64,000 nucleotides of DNA, from NCBI RefSeq assembly GCF_020982545.1, contig NZ_JAJKLK010000009.1, positions 186,001 to 250,000 of the forward strand, written 5' to 3'. The position numbers were made by a program, and so were the translations under genes. Below the pieces are notes generated by a model that saw only the letters and a program-made list of their open reading frames with translations, had not been told where the DNA came from and ran no database searches. Shown piece after piece: positions 57,842 through 64,000 of this stretch. This DNA is from Streptomyces sp. MNU76. GTDB lineage: Bacteria; Actinomycetota; Actinomycetes; Streptomycetales; Streptomycetaceae. How positions within the stretch are numbered: the stretch's first letter is position 1; the number at the start of each line of letters is the position of its first letter.

Positions 57842-59259
57842 CGGACACCCGCACCGCCCCGAGCGAGGAACTGCCCGCACCGTCCCACCCCATGGCCGTC
57901 GCCCGGCGTCTGCTGCCCGACTGGCAGGGCGAGGACGGCAAGCTCGTCTACCGCCGCTGGCGCGCGTCCTGGATGCGCTGGAACGGCACCTGCTGGCGCG
58001 AGGTCGACGACGACCAGGTCCGCAAAGCCATGTACGAGCGCCTTGAGCACGCCGTCTACCAGGTCCCCGCCAAGGACGGCGAGACCGAGGAACGCGACTG
58101 GGCACCGACCAAACCGAAGATCAGCAACCTGCTCGATGCCCTGGGCTCGATCGTTCTCCTGCCCACCGACACCGACACCCCCGCATGGATCGACGACCAG
58201 GGCGACACCGGACAGGATCACGGCCCCATCGTGGCCTGTCAGAACGGGTTGCTGCGCATCCGCGACCGGGCGCTCATGCCGCACACACCGGAGTTCTTCA
58301 ACAACGTCTCCATCCCCTACGCCTACGACCCCAGCGCGAGCGCACCGACGTGGGACAACTTCCTCGCCCAGCTCTGGCCCGACGACCCCGACTCCGTCTC
58401 CGCCCTCCAGGAGTGGTTCGGCTACGTCATCTCCGGCCGCACCGACCAACAGAAGATCCTCCTCATGGTCGGCCCGACCCGATCCGGCAAGGGCACCATC
58501 GCGCGTGTCCTCAAAGCGCTGGTCGGCAAGGAGAACCTTGCCGGCCCCACCCTCGCCGGACTCGGTACGAACTTCGGCCTGTCCACCCTGATCGGCAAGC
58601 CCCTGGGGGTCATCTCCGACGCCCGATTGTCCGGCAACGACAACACCCAGGTCGTCGAACGGCTCCTCACCATCTCCGGCGAGGACACCATCGACATCGA
58701 CCGCAAGTACCGCCAACCGTGGACGGGCAAGCTCCCCACCCGGCTGGTCATTCTGTCCAACGAACTGCCTCACTTCGGCGACTCCTCCGGCGTCATCGCC
58801 AACCGGTTCATCCTGCTCAACACCCGCCTGTCCTGGCTGGGCAAGGAAGATCCCACCCTCACCGACCGGCTCATCGCCGAAGTCCCCGGCATCATCAACT
58901 GGGCCCTGGAAGGACTCGCCCGACTCCAGCGCACCGGACGGATCACCGAACCGGCATCCAGCCGCGAAGCCGTCACCACCATGCGCGACACCGCAAGCCC
59001 CACCAGCGCATTCGTCCGCGAACGCTGCACCACCGGCCCCACGTGCAGCGTGCCCGTGGAAGCGCTGTGGGCCGTCTGGCGGGACTGGGCCGAGGACAAC
59101 GGCGTCAAGCCCGGAACGAAGCAGGTGTTCGGCCGCAACCTGCTCTCCGTCGTCCCCCAGCTCAACCGCACCCGCCCCCGCGACGCCTACGGCCAACAGG
59201 TCGCCACCTACACCGGAATCACGCTGAACACGTCCGAACCACATCTGCCTGAGTCGTGA
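57838..59259 (+). CDS. P4-family primase/helicase (D5-like, SF3)
   Basis: 473 residues from ATG 57838, with GAAGGGAGG upstream. The D5_N region (VRKAMYERLEHAVYQVPAKD, IVACQNGLLRIRDRALMPHT) leads to the superfamily-3 helicase: Walker A GPTRSGKGT (212-220), Walker B in KPLGVISDARLSGND, sensor RLVILSNELPHFGDSSGVIA with the arginine finger in NRFILLNT. The C-terminal part (CTTGPTCSVPVEALWAVWRD, FGRNLLSVVPQLNRTRPRDA) is a winged-helix origin-binding domain of the D5/poxvirus type. It unwinds the element origin. Confidence 0.93.
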   Translation: MTDTRTAPSEELPAPSHPMAVARRLLPDWQGEDGKLVYRRWRASWMRWNGTCWREVDDDQVRKAMYERLEHAVYQVPAKDGETEERDWAPTKPKISNLLDALGSIVLLPTDTDTPAWIDDQGDTGQDHGPIVACQNGLLRIRDRALMPHTPEFFNNVSIPYAYDPSASAPTWDNFLAQLWPDDPDSVSALQEWFGYVISGRTDQQKILLMVGPTRSGKGTIARVLKALVGKENLAGPTLAGLGTNFGLSTLIGKPLGVISDARLSGNDNTQVVERLLTISGEDTIDIDRKYRQPWTGKLPTRLVILSNELPHFGDSSGVIANRFILLNTRLSWLGKEDPTLTDRLIAEVPGIINWALEGLARLQRTGRITEPASSREAVTTMRDTASPTSAFVRERCTTGPTCSVPVEALWAVWRDWAEDNGVKPGTKQVFGRNLLSVVPQLNRTRPRDAYGQQVATYTGITLNTSEPHLPES

Positions 59260-59287
59260 CTCATCGCGGCTCAAGCCCCTCGCATCG

Positions 59288-59319
59288 GCTCTGAGTCGCG
59301 ATGAGTCGCGACTCAGAGC
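59288..59319. terminator. Inverted repeat after the replication gene
   Basis: GCTCTGAGTCGCGA / TCGCGACTCAGAGC, 14-bp perfect arms around TGAG. The word GAGTCGTGACTCATCGCG just upstream (59251-59268) is related, so this may also be an origin or operator site. Confidence 0.65.
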
Positions 59320-59367
59320 AATGTGCTCCGAACCCCATCACCGCGTCACCCCGCGCTGAGGAGTGCC

Positions 59368-59553
59368 ATGTCCCGCCCCGAAAAGCTCAAGCTCGCCGAA
59401 GTCCTCACAGAGATCAAGATGAGCCGCGCCGCCTTTTACCGAATGCGCGCACGCGGCAAGGCGCCGAAGCTCATCAAGCTGCCGAACGGACAGATCCGTT
59501 GCCGTCGCAGCGACTTGGACGCGTGGTGGGCCGAGCACGAGACCGCAGCCTGA
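59368..59553 (+). CDS. xis: Excisionase (Xis), MerR/Xis-type helix-turn-helix
   Basis: 61 residues from ATG 59368, with CTGAGGAG upstream. KLAEVLTEIKMSRAAFYRMR, ARGKAPKLIKLPNGQIRCRR and SDLDAWWAEHE form the winged helix of DNA-bending excisionases. It directly precedes the integrase gene, the usual AICE arrangement. It should bend attL/attR and steer the integrase to excision. Confidence 0.9.
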   Translation: MSRPEKLKLAEVLTEIKMSRAAFYRMRARGKAPKLIKLPNGQIRCRRSDLDAWWAEHETAA

Positions 59554-59564
59554 CCGTTGACCGA

Positions 59565-59600
59565 CCAATGGGGCCCTGCCAAACGGCAGGGCCCCATTGG
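59565..59600 (+). terminator. Perfect hairpin between xis and int
   Basis: CCAATGGGGCCCTGCC / GGCAGGGCCCCATTGG, 16-bp perfect stem with an AAAC loop, ending 14 bases before the integrase start. It could lower int expression relative to xis. Confidence 0.85.
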
Positions 59601-59614
59601 GATGAAGGGGAACA

Positions 59615-60991
59615 ATGCACAGCTACGACGTACGCCTTTGGAGCGTTCGCAAGCGCGCCAGCAAGGCCGCCCCGTTCCAACTGCGCTGGCTGGTCGGCGG
59701 AACGGAGTTCCACGAGAAGTTCGCGACCAAGACTCTCGCGGACGCCCGCCGGGCAGAGCTGCTGACAGCGACGCGCAAGGGTGAGCCGTTCGACACGGAG
59801 ACGGGGCTTCCCGTCTCGGAGGTGCGCGAGCGAAACCGTACGAGTTGGTACGCCCATGCCCGTGCACACGCTGCCCGGAAGTGGCCAACTGCTGCGGCGA
59901 AGCACCGAGCCAGCATCGCGGAAAGCCTCACCATCGCCACCATGGCTCTGTGTCCGGCGGGCAGGGGGCGCCCGGAAGACGACCTCTTGCGCCGTGCTCT
60001 CTACCAATGGGGCTTCAACGCCGGGCGTCACGACCAGGAACCGCCCGAAGCGGAAGCCAAGGCCCTGGCGTGGGTGGAACGCAATGCGCCGGCCGTGGTC
60101 GACCTGGACAGCGCCAAGCGTGTGCGCACGGTGCTGGAGCACCTGGCCAAGCGGCAGGACGGGAAGCCCGCGGCTGCCAACACGTTCCGGCGCCGGCGCG
60201 CGGTGCTGAGCAACTGCCTGCGCCTGGCCGTGGAACACGAGTTGCTGCCCGGCAATCCCCTGCTCCGCGTGCACTGGGAGACCCCCAAAGCGGTGGAGGA
60301 ACTGGACGTGCGCAGCGTCGCTACGCCCGTACAGGCGCGGGCGCTGCTGGACGCGGTCCGCGCTCAGGGGCCGCGCGGTGCTCACCTAGTCGCGTTCTTC
60401 GCGTGCATCTACTACGCGGCGATGCGCCCGGAGGAGGTATCCATGCTGAGCGCCGACCAGTGCGACCTCCCCACGGAAGGGTGGGGGCGGCTCATGCTCG
60501 CCGGCGCCCGGCCGCAGGTGGGGTCCGCCTGGACGGACAACGGCAAGCCGTACGAGGAACGGCAGTTGAAGCACCGGGCCCGCCGCGCGGTCCGGCCCGT
60601 CCCCATCCCGCCGGTTCTGGTCGCCATACTGCGGGCCCACGTCGACGCGTTCGGGACCACGGGTGAAGGGCAGCTCTTCAGTGCCGTACGGGGCGGACCG
60701 ATCCGCTCGCAGGAGTACAGCGCCGCGTGGAAGGAAGCCCGCCGGAAGGTGCTCACGCCCGCGCAGGTCGCCTCTCCGCTGGCCGCGATCCCGTACGACC
60801 TGCGGCACGCGTGCGTGTCGTTCTGGCTCCGCTCCGGGGTGAGCCTCGCCGAGACCGCCCGGCGCGCGGGACAGAGCGTCGCCGTTCTTCAGCGCTACTA
60901 CGCCAAGGTTCTGGACGGCGAGGAAGCGAAGATGAACGCCCTGATCGAGCAGGGCTTGGCGGAGCACGAGGGCGAGGACGAAGGGCCCTGA
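59615..60991 (+). CDS. int: Tyrosine site-specific integrase
   Basis: 458 residues from ATG 59615, with GAAGGGG upstream. The N-terminal arm-type domain (MHSYDVRLWSVRKRASKAAP) and core-binding domain (about 75-230) precede the catalytic domain: first Arg in IYYAAMRPEEVSMLSADQCD (Arg271), YDLRHACVSFWLRSG with Arg397 (the first box position is Tyr instead of His), RAGQSVAVLQRYYAK with the nucleophile Tyr428 or 429. The gene ends about 140 bases before tRNA-Ser(TGA), its target. Catalyses integration at the anticodon-to-3' end segment. Confidence 0.93.
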   Translation: MHSYDVRLWSVRKRASKAAPFQLRWLVGGTEFHEKFATKTLADARRAELLTATRKGEPFDTETGLPVSEVRERNRTSWYAHARAHAARKWPTAAAKHRASIAESLTIATMALCPAGRGRPEDDLLRRALYQWGFNAGRHDQEPPEAEAKALAWVERNAPAVVDLDSAKRVRTVLEHLAKRQDGKPAAANTFRRRRAVLSNCLRLAVEHELLPGNPLLRVHWETPKAVEELDVRSVATPVQARALLDAVRAQGPRGAHLVAFFACIYYAAMRPEEVSMLSADQCDLPTEGWGRLMLAGARPQVGSAWTDNGKPYEERQLKHRARRAVRPVPIPPVLVAILRAHVDAFGTTGEGQLFSAVRGGPIRSQEYSAAWKEARRKVLTPAQVASPLAAIPYDLRHACVSFWLRSGVSLAETARRAGQSVAVLQRYYAKVLDGEEAKMNALIEQGLAEHEGEDEGP

Positions 60992-61069
60992 ATCCTGGCC
61001 GCAGGTTGGCCGCACGCGCTGGTCAGAAGTGGGATACCACCGAATCAGGGTGAGACAGGGTGCACGCGG

Positions 61070-61101
61070 AAGGGGTGCCGCTCCGGAGAGTGGCACCCCT
61101 T
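61070..61101. terminator. Bidirectional hairpin between int and tRNA-Ser
   Basis: AAGGGGTGCC / GGCACCCCTT, 10 bp, 12-base loop. It ends int transcription and, in the integrated state, replaces the native tRNA terminator now at 47197-47231. Confidence 0.8.
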
Positions 61102-61127
61102 CTGACCTGCAAGCTTCTGACCTGCGA

Positions 61128-61186
61128 TGCGGTGGGTGTGGGATTTGAACCCACGGTGACTCGCGCCACGACGGTTTTCAAGACCG
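61128..61186. other. Right attachment site inside tRNA-Ser
   Basis: Partner of 47237-47297. Reads from just beyond the tRNA 3' end to the anticodon loop. A two-part identity (33 and 22 bases) is interrupted by the variable arm, where the two copies differ by two indels. Confidence 0.92.
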
Positions 61187-61214
61187 TTCCCTTAGGCCGC
61201 TCGGGCAACCCACC
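61130..61214 (-). tRNA. tRNA-Ser(TGA), integration target
   Basis: Acceptor GGTGGGT / ACCCACC, discriminator G; anticodon arm ACGGT-CTTGAAA-ACCGT gives anticodon TGA. Variable arm CGTGGCGCGAGTCACC is intact. The 3' half is supplied by the element after integration. Confidence 0.95.
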
Positions 61215-61466
61215 TGCGCCCCGCCCACCTGGGACGGAGCAGGTACAGCGTACCGGCCGCCAGCCTCGCGCGGGGCTCTCGGTCCACGCGGGGTCCACTG
61301 GCTCCGACTCGACCCAGGGTCCCCTCCTGATCCAGCGTATGGCCGAGGCCACGCCATACGAGGAAACCTACGGCTGGGTCAGCCGCACTTGTCGCCCTCC
61401 GTTCCCCCCCAACAGCGGCGAGTGCGTCGATGCCAGACGACACCTTCTCTGGTGTAAGCTTGATCA

Positions 61467-62936
61467 TTAACCTCGCTGCTGTTTCAGGCGGACGTGTTCG
61501 GTGAGGGTTTCGATTCGTTTCACGGTCTTCCCCGGCTCGTGACGCGGGGCTGGCCTGCGGTTCTTCGAGCCGGGTGGGCGTCCGGGGCCGGGCTTGGAGG
61601 GTCTGGGCACGTCGGCGGGACGGGCTGTCTTCACGCGGAGGTGGCGAAACCCCCGGCGGACCCGGGCGGGGGTAAGTCGGCGCGGCTCGGCAGGCCGTTC
61701 CCAGGGTCGGCGGAGGTCCTCGGCGAGGGGCCGGGCGAGGCGGAGTTGGGTGTGGGCGGCGATGATCAGCCAGGTCCACAGGTCGGCCGTGTGTGGATCG
61801 CGGACCTTGGGGACGGTCCAGCCCAGGGTCTGTTTGAACAGCCGGAAGGTGTGTTCAAGATCGAATCTGCGGAGGAACGCCTGCCACCGCAGGTCGACGT
61901 CCTGTCCGGTCATTCCGGTGCGTGAGGACCACAGCCACACCGGCTTGGGGTCGCGGTCGCCGGGCAGGTGCCCGACCTTCAGCCGGATCAACGTGCCGTG
62001 GATTAAAGGGAGTTCACCGCAGTGGTCGAGCCAGGGGCCACGGGCCTGCAAGCGGGGGTGCATCCGGTCCCAGGCGAGGGCTTCGGCCTGGCCGTAGCGG
62101 GTGGTGTCGCACGTCGTGGCCTGTTCAGGGGTGTGCCAGGACTCCGGCTTGGAGAAGGTGAGGACGCCGCCGTGCTTGCGGGGCTGTCCGCCGCGTGGGG
62201 TGGAGCGGCGTGGGCCGGCGTCCCGGAGCATGACGCGGTCCGAGCGGAGCCGGCCGATCAGCTCGACGGGCAGGTCGGCCAGGACGTAGGCGAGGCGGGT
62301 GACGTCGTAGCCGGTGTCCATGACGACGAGGATGTCCGCGTCGCCCGGCCGCCACTGCCCGGCATGCACCAGCCGGGTGACCACCTCCCGCAGCTGGGTG
62401 GCGGTCACCGCGGTGGCATCGTCGGCCGGCCCGAGCCGCATCGCGTCCAGCACGGCAGTCCAGGACGTGCGTCCCGTCTCCAGTGCGGCGACGAAGGAGT
62501 AGGGCCAGCCGGGGATGAACTGATCCGCACTGCGACCCCGCCCGTAGACGTGGCAGAACAGCAACTCCGGGCTGGTGGGGGCGTCGGGTCGCAGCCAGTT
62601 GCTCACGTCCACCGCGAGCACGATCCGCCCGTCGGCGGCTCGCGGCAGCGGCGTGGAGGCCAGCAGCCTGCGCAGGCGGCGCGGTTCCAGCCAGCCGTGG
62701 TTGACGGCGTCGTACATTGCTCCGTGCCCGCGCCGGTGCTCGGCCGTGAGCGTCAACTCGACCAGCGAGGTGACCGGGCCGTCCGAGCACAGCACCGCGT
62801 CGGTGAGCTCGAAGAGCGCATCCGCCCGGGTGTAGAGGCAGTCGTAGAACTCGACACGAAAGTGGGACAGGACACCCAACGCGGCGTCAGCGGACTGTTC
62901 AGCGGCGAGACTCTTCACCAGCGGCCGTTCCTTCAC
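61467..62936 (-). CDS. DDE-superfamily transposase (NF041680-type)
   Basis: 489 residues from GTG 62936. The catalytic triad is visible as IVLAVDVSNWLRPDAP (first Asp), DADILVVMDTGYDVTRL (second Asp) and RRFDLEHTFRLFKQTLGW (Glu). The C-terminal tail (KPGPGRPPGSKNRRPAPRHE) is basic with an AT-hook-like GRPPGSKN. This full-length transposase is the type scattered over Streptomyces chromosomes. The words TTAACCTCG at 61467 and CGAGGTTAA at 63024 flank it as a possible terminal inverted repeat; no target duplication was seen. It inserted about 250 bases beyond the tRNA, a region otherwise without a gene. Confidence 0.88.
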   Translation of the reverse strand: MKERPLVKSLAAEQSADAALGVLSHFRVEFYDCLYTRADALFELTDAVLCSDGPVTSLVELTLTAEHRRGHGAMYDAVNHGWLEPRRLRRLLASTPLPRAADGRIVLAVDVSNWLRPDAPTSPELLFCHVYGRGRSADQFIPGWPYSFVAALETGRTSWTAVLDAMRLGPADDATAVTATQLREVVTRLVHAGQWRPGDADILVVMDTGYDVTRLAYVLADLPVELIGRLRSDRVMLRDAGPRRSTPRGGQPRKHGGVLTFSKPESWHTPEQATTCDTTRYGQAEALAWDRMHPRLQARGPWLDHCGELPLIHGTLIRLKVGHLPGDRDPKPVWLWSSRTGMTGQDVDLRWQAFLRRFDLEHTFRLFKQTLGWTVPKVRDPHTADLWTWLIIAAHTQLRLARPLAEDLRRPWERPAEPRRLTPARVRRGFRHLRVKTARPADVPRPSKPGPGRPPGSKNRRPAPRHEPGKTVKRIETLTEHVRLKQQRG

Positions 62937-63032
62937 GCGACGTTGCTCGACACCTCGAAGCGTGAAGAACGGCCGCCCTGCTGTCTCGGGAACGAGCCAA
63001 GATCAGCAGGTCAGGTGAACGGCCGAGGTTAA
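61467..63032 (-). mobile_element. Putative insertion sequence around the DDE transposase
   Basis: The transposase gene is framed by the inverted 9-mers TTAACCTCG (61467-61475, overlapping its stop) and CGAGGTTAA (63024-63032). The repeats do not extend further and no flanking duplication is visible, so the ends are tentative. The sequence from 63033 to 63313 contains no gene I can support. Confidence 0.4.
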
Positions 63033-63313
63033 ACACCAAGGTAAGAAGCTGTTGCTCTATCGATCTTGGTGGGCGTGAGTTCGAGGTCGTCGACTCGGTC
63101 GGGTGATCTCGTGGCCGACCGGGCATGAAAGCGGGGCCTCCCGCACAGCTCGAGGGTGTCGAATCCAAACGAGCAACAGGACGCCCCTGGTGCTGCAGTC
63201 TTCCGTGCTGGCGTCGATGGCGTGCAACTCGGCGTCTCTGTCGTGTGATTGCCTCGCTCACCAGTTCGGGAACGCTGCGGACCGGCCGTACAGGCGACCG
63301 AAGTATCCGTCCG

Positions 63314-63590
63314 ATGAGCGACGCGGAGTGGGCCGTCGTACGTGACGCGATGCCGGTTCCCGGCTGGCTCGAGGGCCGCGGCGGGCAACCGGAGAGCTAT
63401 TGCCACCGGCAGATGGTCGATGCGGTGCGCTATCTGGTCGCGGGCGGTATCACCTGGCGGGCGATGCCTGCGGACTTCCCCGCGTGGGACCGCGTCTACG
63501 CCTTCTTCCGGCGCTAGCAGGACAAGGGCCTGACCGCCGAGTGCCACGACCGGCTGCGCGACCGGGTCCGCCGGGCCGCGGGCCCGGACC
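63314..63590 (+). pseudogene. IS5-family transposase fragment
   Basis: ATG 63314 opens MSDAEWAVVRDAMPVPGWLE and RQMVDAVRYLVAGGITWRAM, DFPAWDRVYAFFRR, the N-terminal DUF4096 part of IS5-group transposases. TAG at 63515 replaces the conserved Trp codon (FFRRW). The frame then continues QDKGLTAECHDRLRDRVRRA until about 63590, where similarity stops; the catalytic DDE part is missing. Confidence 0.88.
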
Positions 63591-63744
63591 TGGAGCGAAG
63601 ATCGCTAATCGGGGCCACAGGACTCGTTCCGCGGGGGGTAATGGGCGCATCGGGAAGTCGGCGCACTACCTCTGCGCGCCTGTACGCCTCTTCCTGAAAT
63701 TCCAGAAATCCGCTAATACGGACTTCTGAGCGAGGGGGATGTAA

Positions 63745-64000
63745 GTGACAAACACCAATACGGGGTCCGCTGATGACACCGCGACACCTGGTCCGCAAGG
63801 TGAAGGCGAGGAAGGCAACAGCGGAAGGATCAGGATCCTCATTGCCGTCATCGGCAGCCTGGCCGTCGTGGCCGCAGCGGTAATTCCCGTCCTCCTGAAT
63901 CGTGCTGACGAGCCACCAGGGGAACCGTGCGACCTCGACCGGCTCGGCGACTACTGGGTCCAGCCACCGTCTCAGCGCTACAACCAGGCTCTCTTCGCCG
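63745..64000 (+). CDS. Membrane-anchored hypothetical protein (partial, runs off right edge)
   Basis: GTG 63745, with GAGGGGG upstream, opens MTNTNTGSADDTATPGPQGE; after a polar cytoplasmic stretch comes one membrane helix (ILIAVIGSLAVVAAAVIPVL, about 31-50) and an external segment with a Cys (GEPCDLDRLGDYWVQPPSQR). It has no stop before the window end. No family recognised. It begins just behind the IS5 fragment. Confidence 0.65.
   Translation, partial: MTNTNTGSADDTATPGPQGEGEEGNSGRIRILIAVIGSLAVVAAAVIPVLLNRADEPPGEPCDLDRLGDYWVQPPSQRYNQALFA

Larger units (their letters stand above)
47237..61187. mobile_element. Actinomycete integrative and conjugative element (AICE) in tRNA-Ser(TGA)
   Basis: Bounded by a direct repeat of the 3' part of the tRNA (47237-47297 and 61128-61186). 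From left to right: HNH-like cargo, YdcF, GntR repressor, spread/membrane operon with a cytosine methyltransferase, Tra translocase and its octamer cluster, primase-polymerase and P4-type helicase, Xis, integrase. This is the pSAM2/SLP1 module order: regulation, transfer, replication, integration. Nearly all genes are intact, so excision, replication and transfer look possible; the methyltransferase is the exception. Confidence 0.92.

Noticed and set aside
61192..61779. Separate gene overlapping the 3' end of the DDE transposase
   Set aside because: Most of the frame is antisense-like shadow of the transposase and tRNA region with no ribosome site or known motif.

Overview
The window is GC-rich DNA with strong third-position GC bias, GTG and ATG starts, 4-base start/stop overlaps, a sigF/sigN-type sigma gene pair, a tRNA adenosine deaminase next to its acidic partner, and an actinomycete integrative element carrying a hexameric-type Tra translocase. 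This points to a Streptomyces chromosome. A perfect parS site at 37740-37755 suggests the core arm near oriC.

Layout: 1-4.5 kb is an iron-controlled locus: a DesC/AlcB-type siderophore acetyltransferase and a penicillin-acylase-family hydrolase read left, a frameshifted siderophore-interacting reductase reads right, and a DmdR/IdeR-type iron box lies between them. 4.6-14.3 kb holds conserved housekeeping genes: HhH-GPD repair protein, LytR C-terminal protein, upp, tadA with its partner, tRNA-Ser(CGA), a Dabb protein, and two sigma factors of the SigB/SigF family. 14.6-22.4 kb carries a MarR regulator with an MFS pump that has carboxypeptidase-regulatory-like repeats, a YceI protein sharing the same repeat, a PPOX flavin enzyme, and a TetR regulator next to a damaged MFS gene with a clear operator. 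22.5-28.7 kb is an envelope operon: response regulator, sensor kinase, GT2-GtrA flippase/transferase, GT39 glycosyltransferase. 29-32 kb has a DUF2797 protein, tRNA-Arg(ACG), tRNA-Ser(GCT) and an SSI-type protease inhibitor that lost its signal peptide. 32.3-37.7 kb is one 1807-residue PAS/pseudokinase/disordered/double-receiver protein. 37.8-43.1 kb is acyl-CoA metabolism (ligase, SigE-type sigma factor, thiolase-like lipid-transfer protein, MaoC, and a frameshifted MaoC-N/OB-fold fusion). 43.3-47.2 kb is a decayed zone with a small secreted protein, a broken primase-polymerase and truncated regulators.

47.24-61.19 kb is a nearly 14-kb integrative and conjugative element (AICE) in tRNA-Ser(TGA). 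It encodes a tyrosine integrase and Xis, a primase-polymerase plus P4-type helicase for replication, a Tra DNA pump followed by a cluster of CAGGGAGG octamers (candidate clt), a Spd-type spread operon containing a PycTM-like membrane protein and a cytosine methyltransferase, a GntR repressor with three near-identical operators, a YdcF protein, and an HNH-like cargo gene at the left att end. The native terminator of the tRNA now sits on the far side of the element. 61.4-63.6 kb holds a complete DDE transposase and an IS5 fragment, and the window ends inside a membrane protein gene.

A recurring oddity is the number of conserved genes broken by one-base indels, often in C/G runs. Either the assembly has homopolymer errors or this region is decaying.
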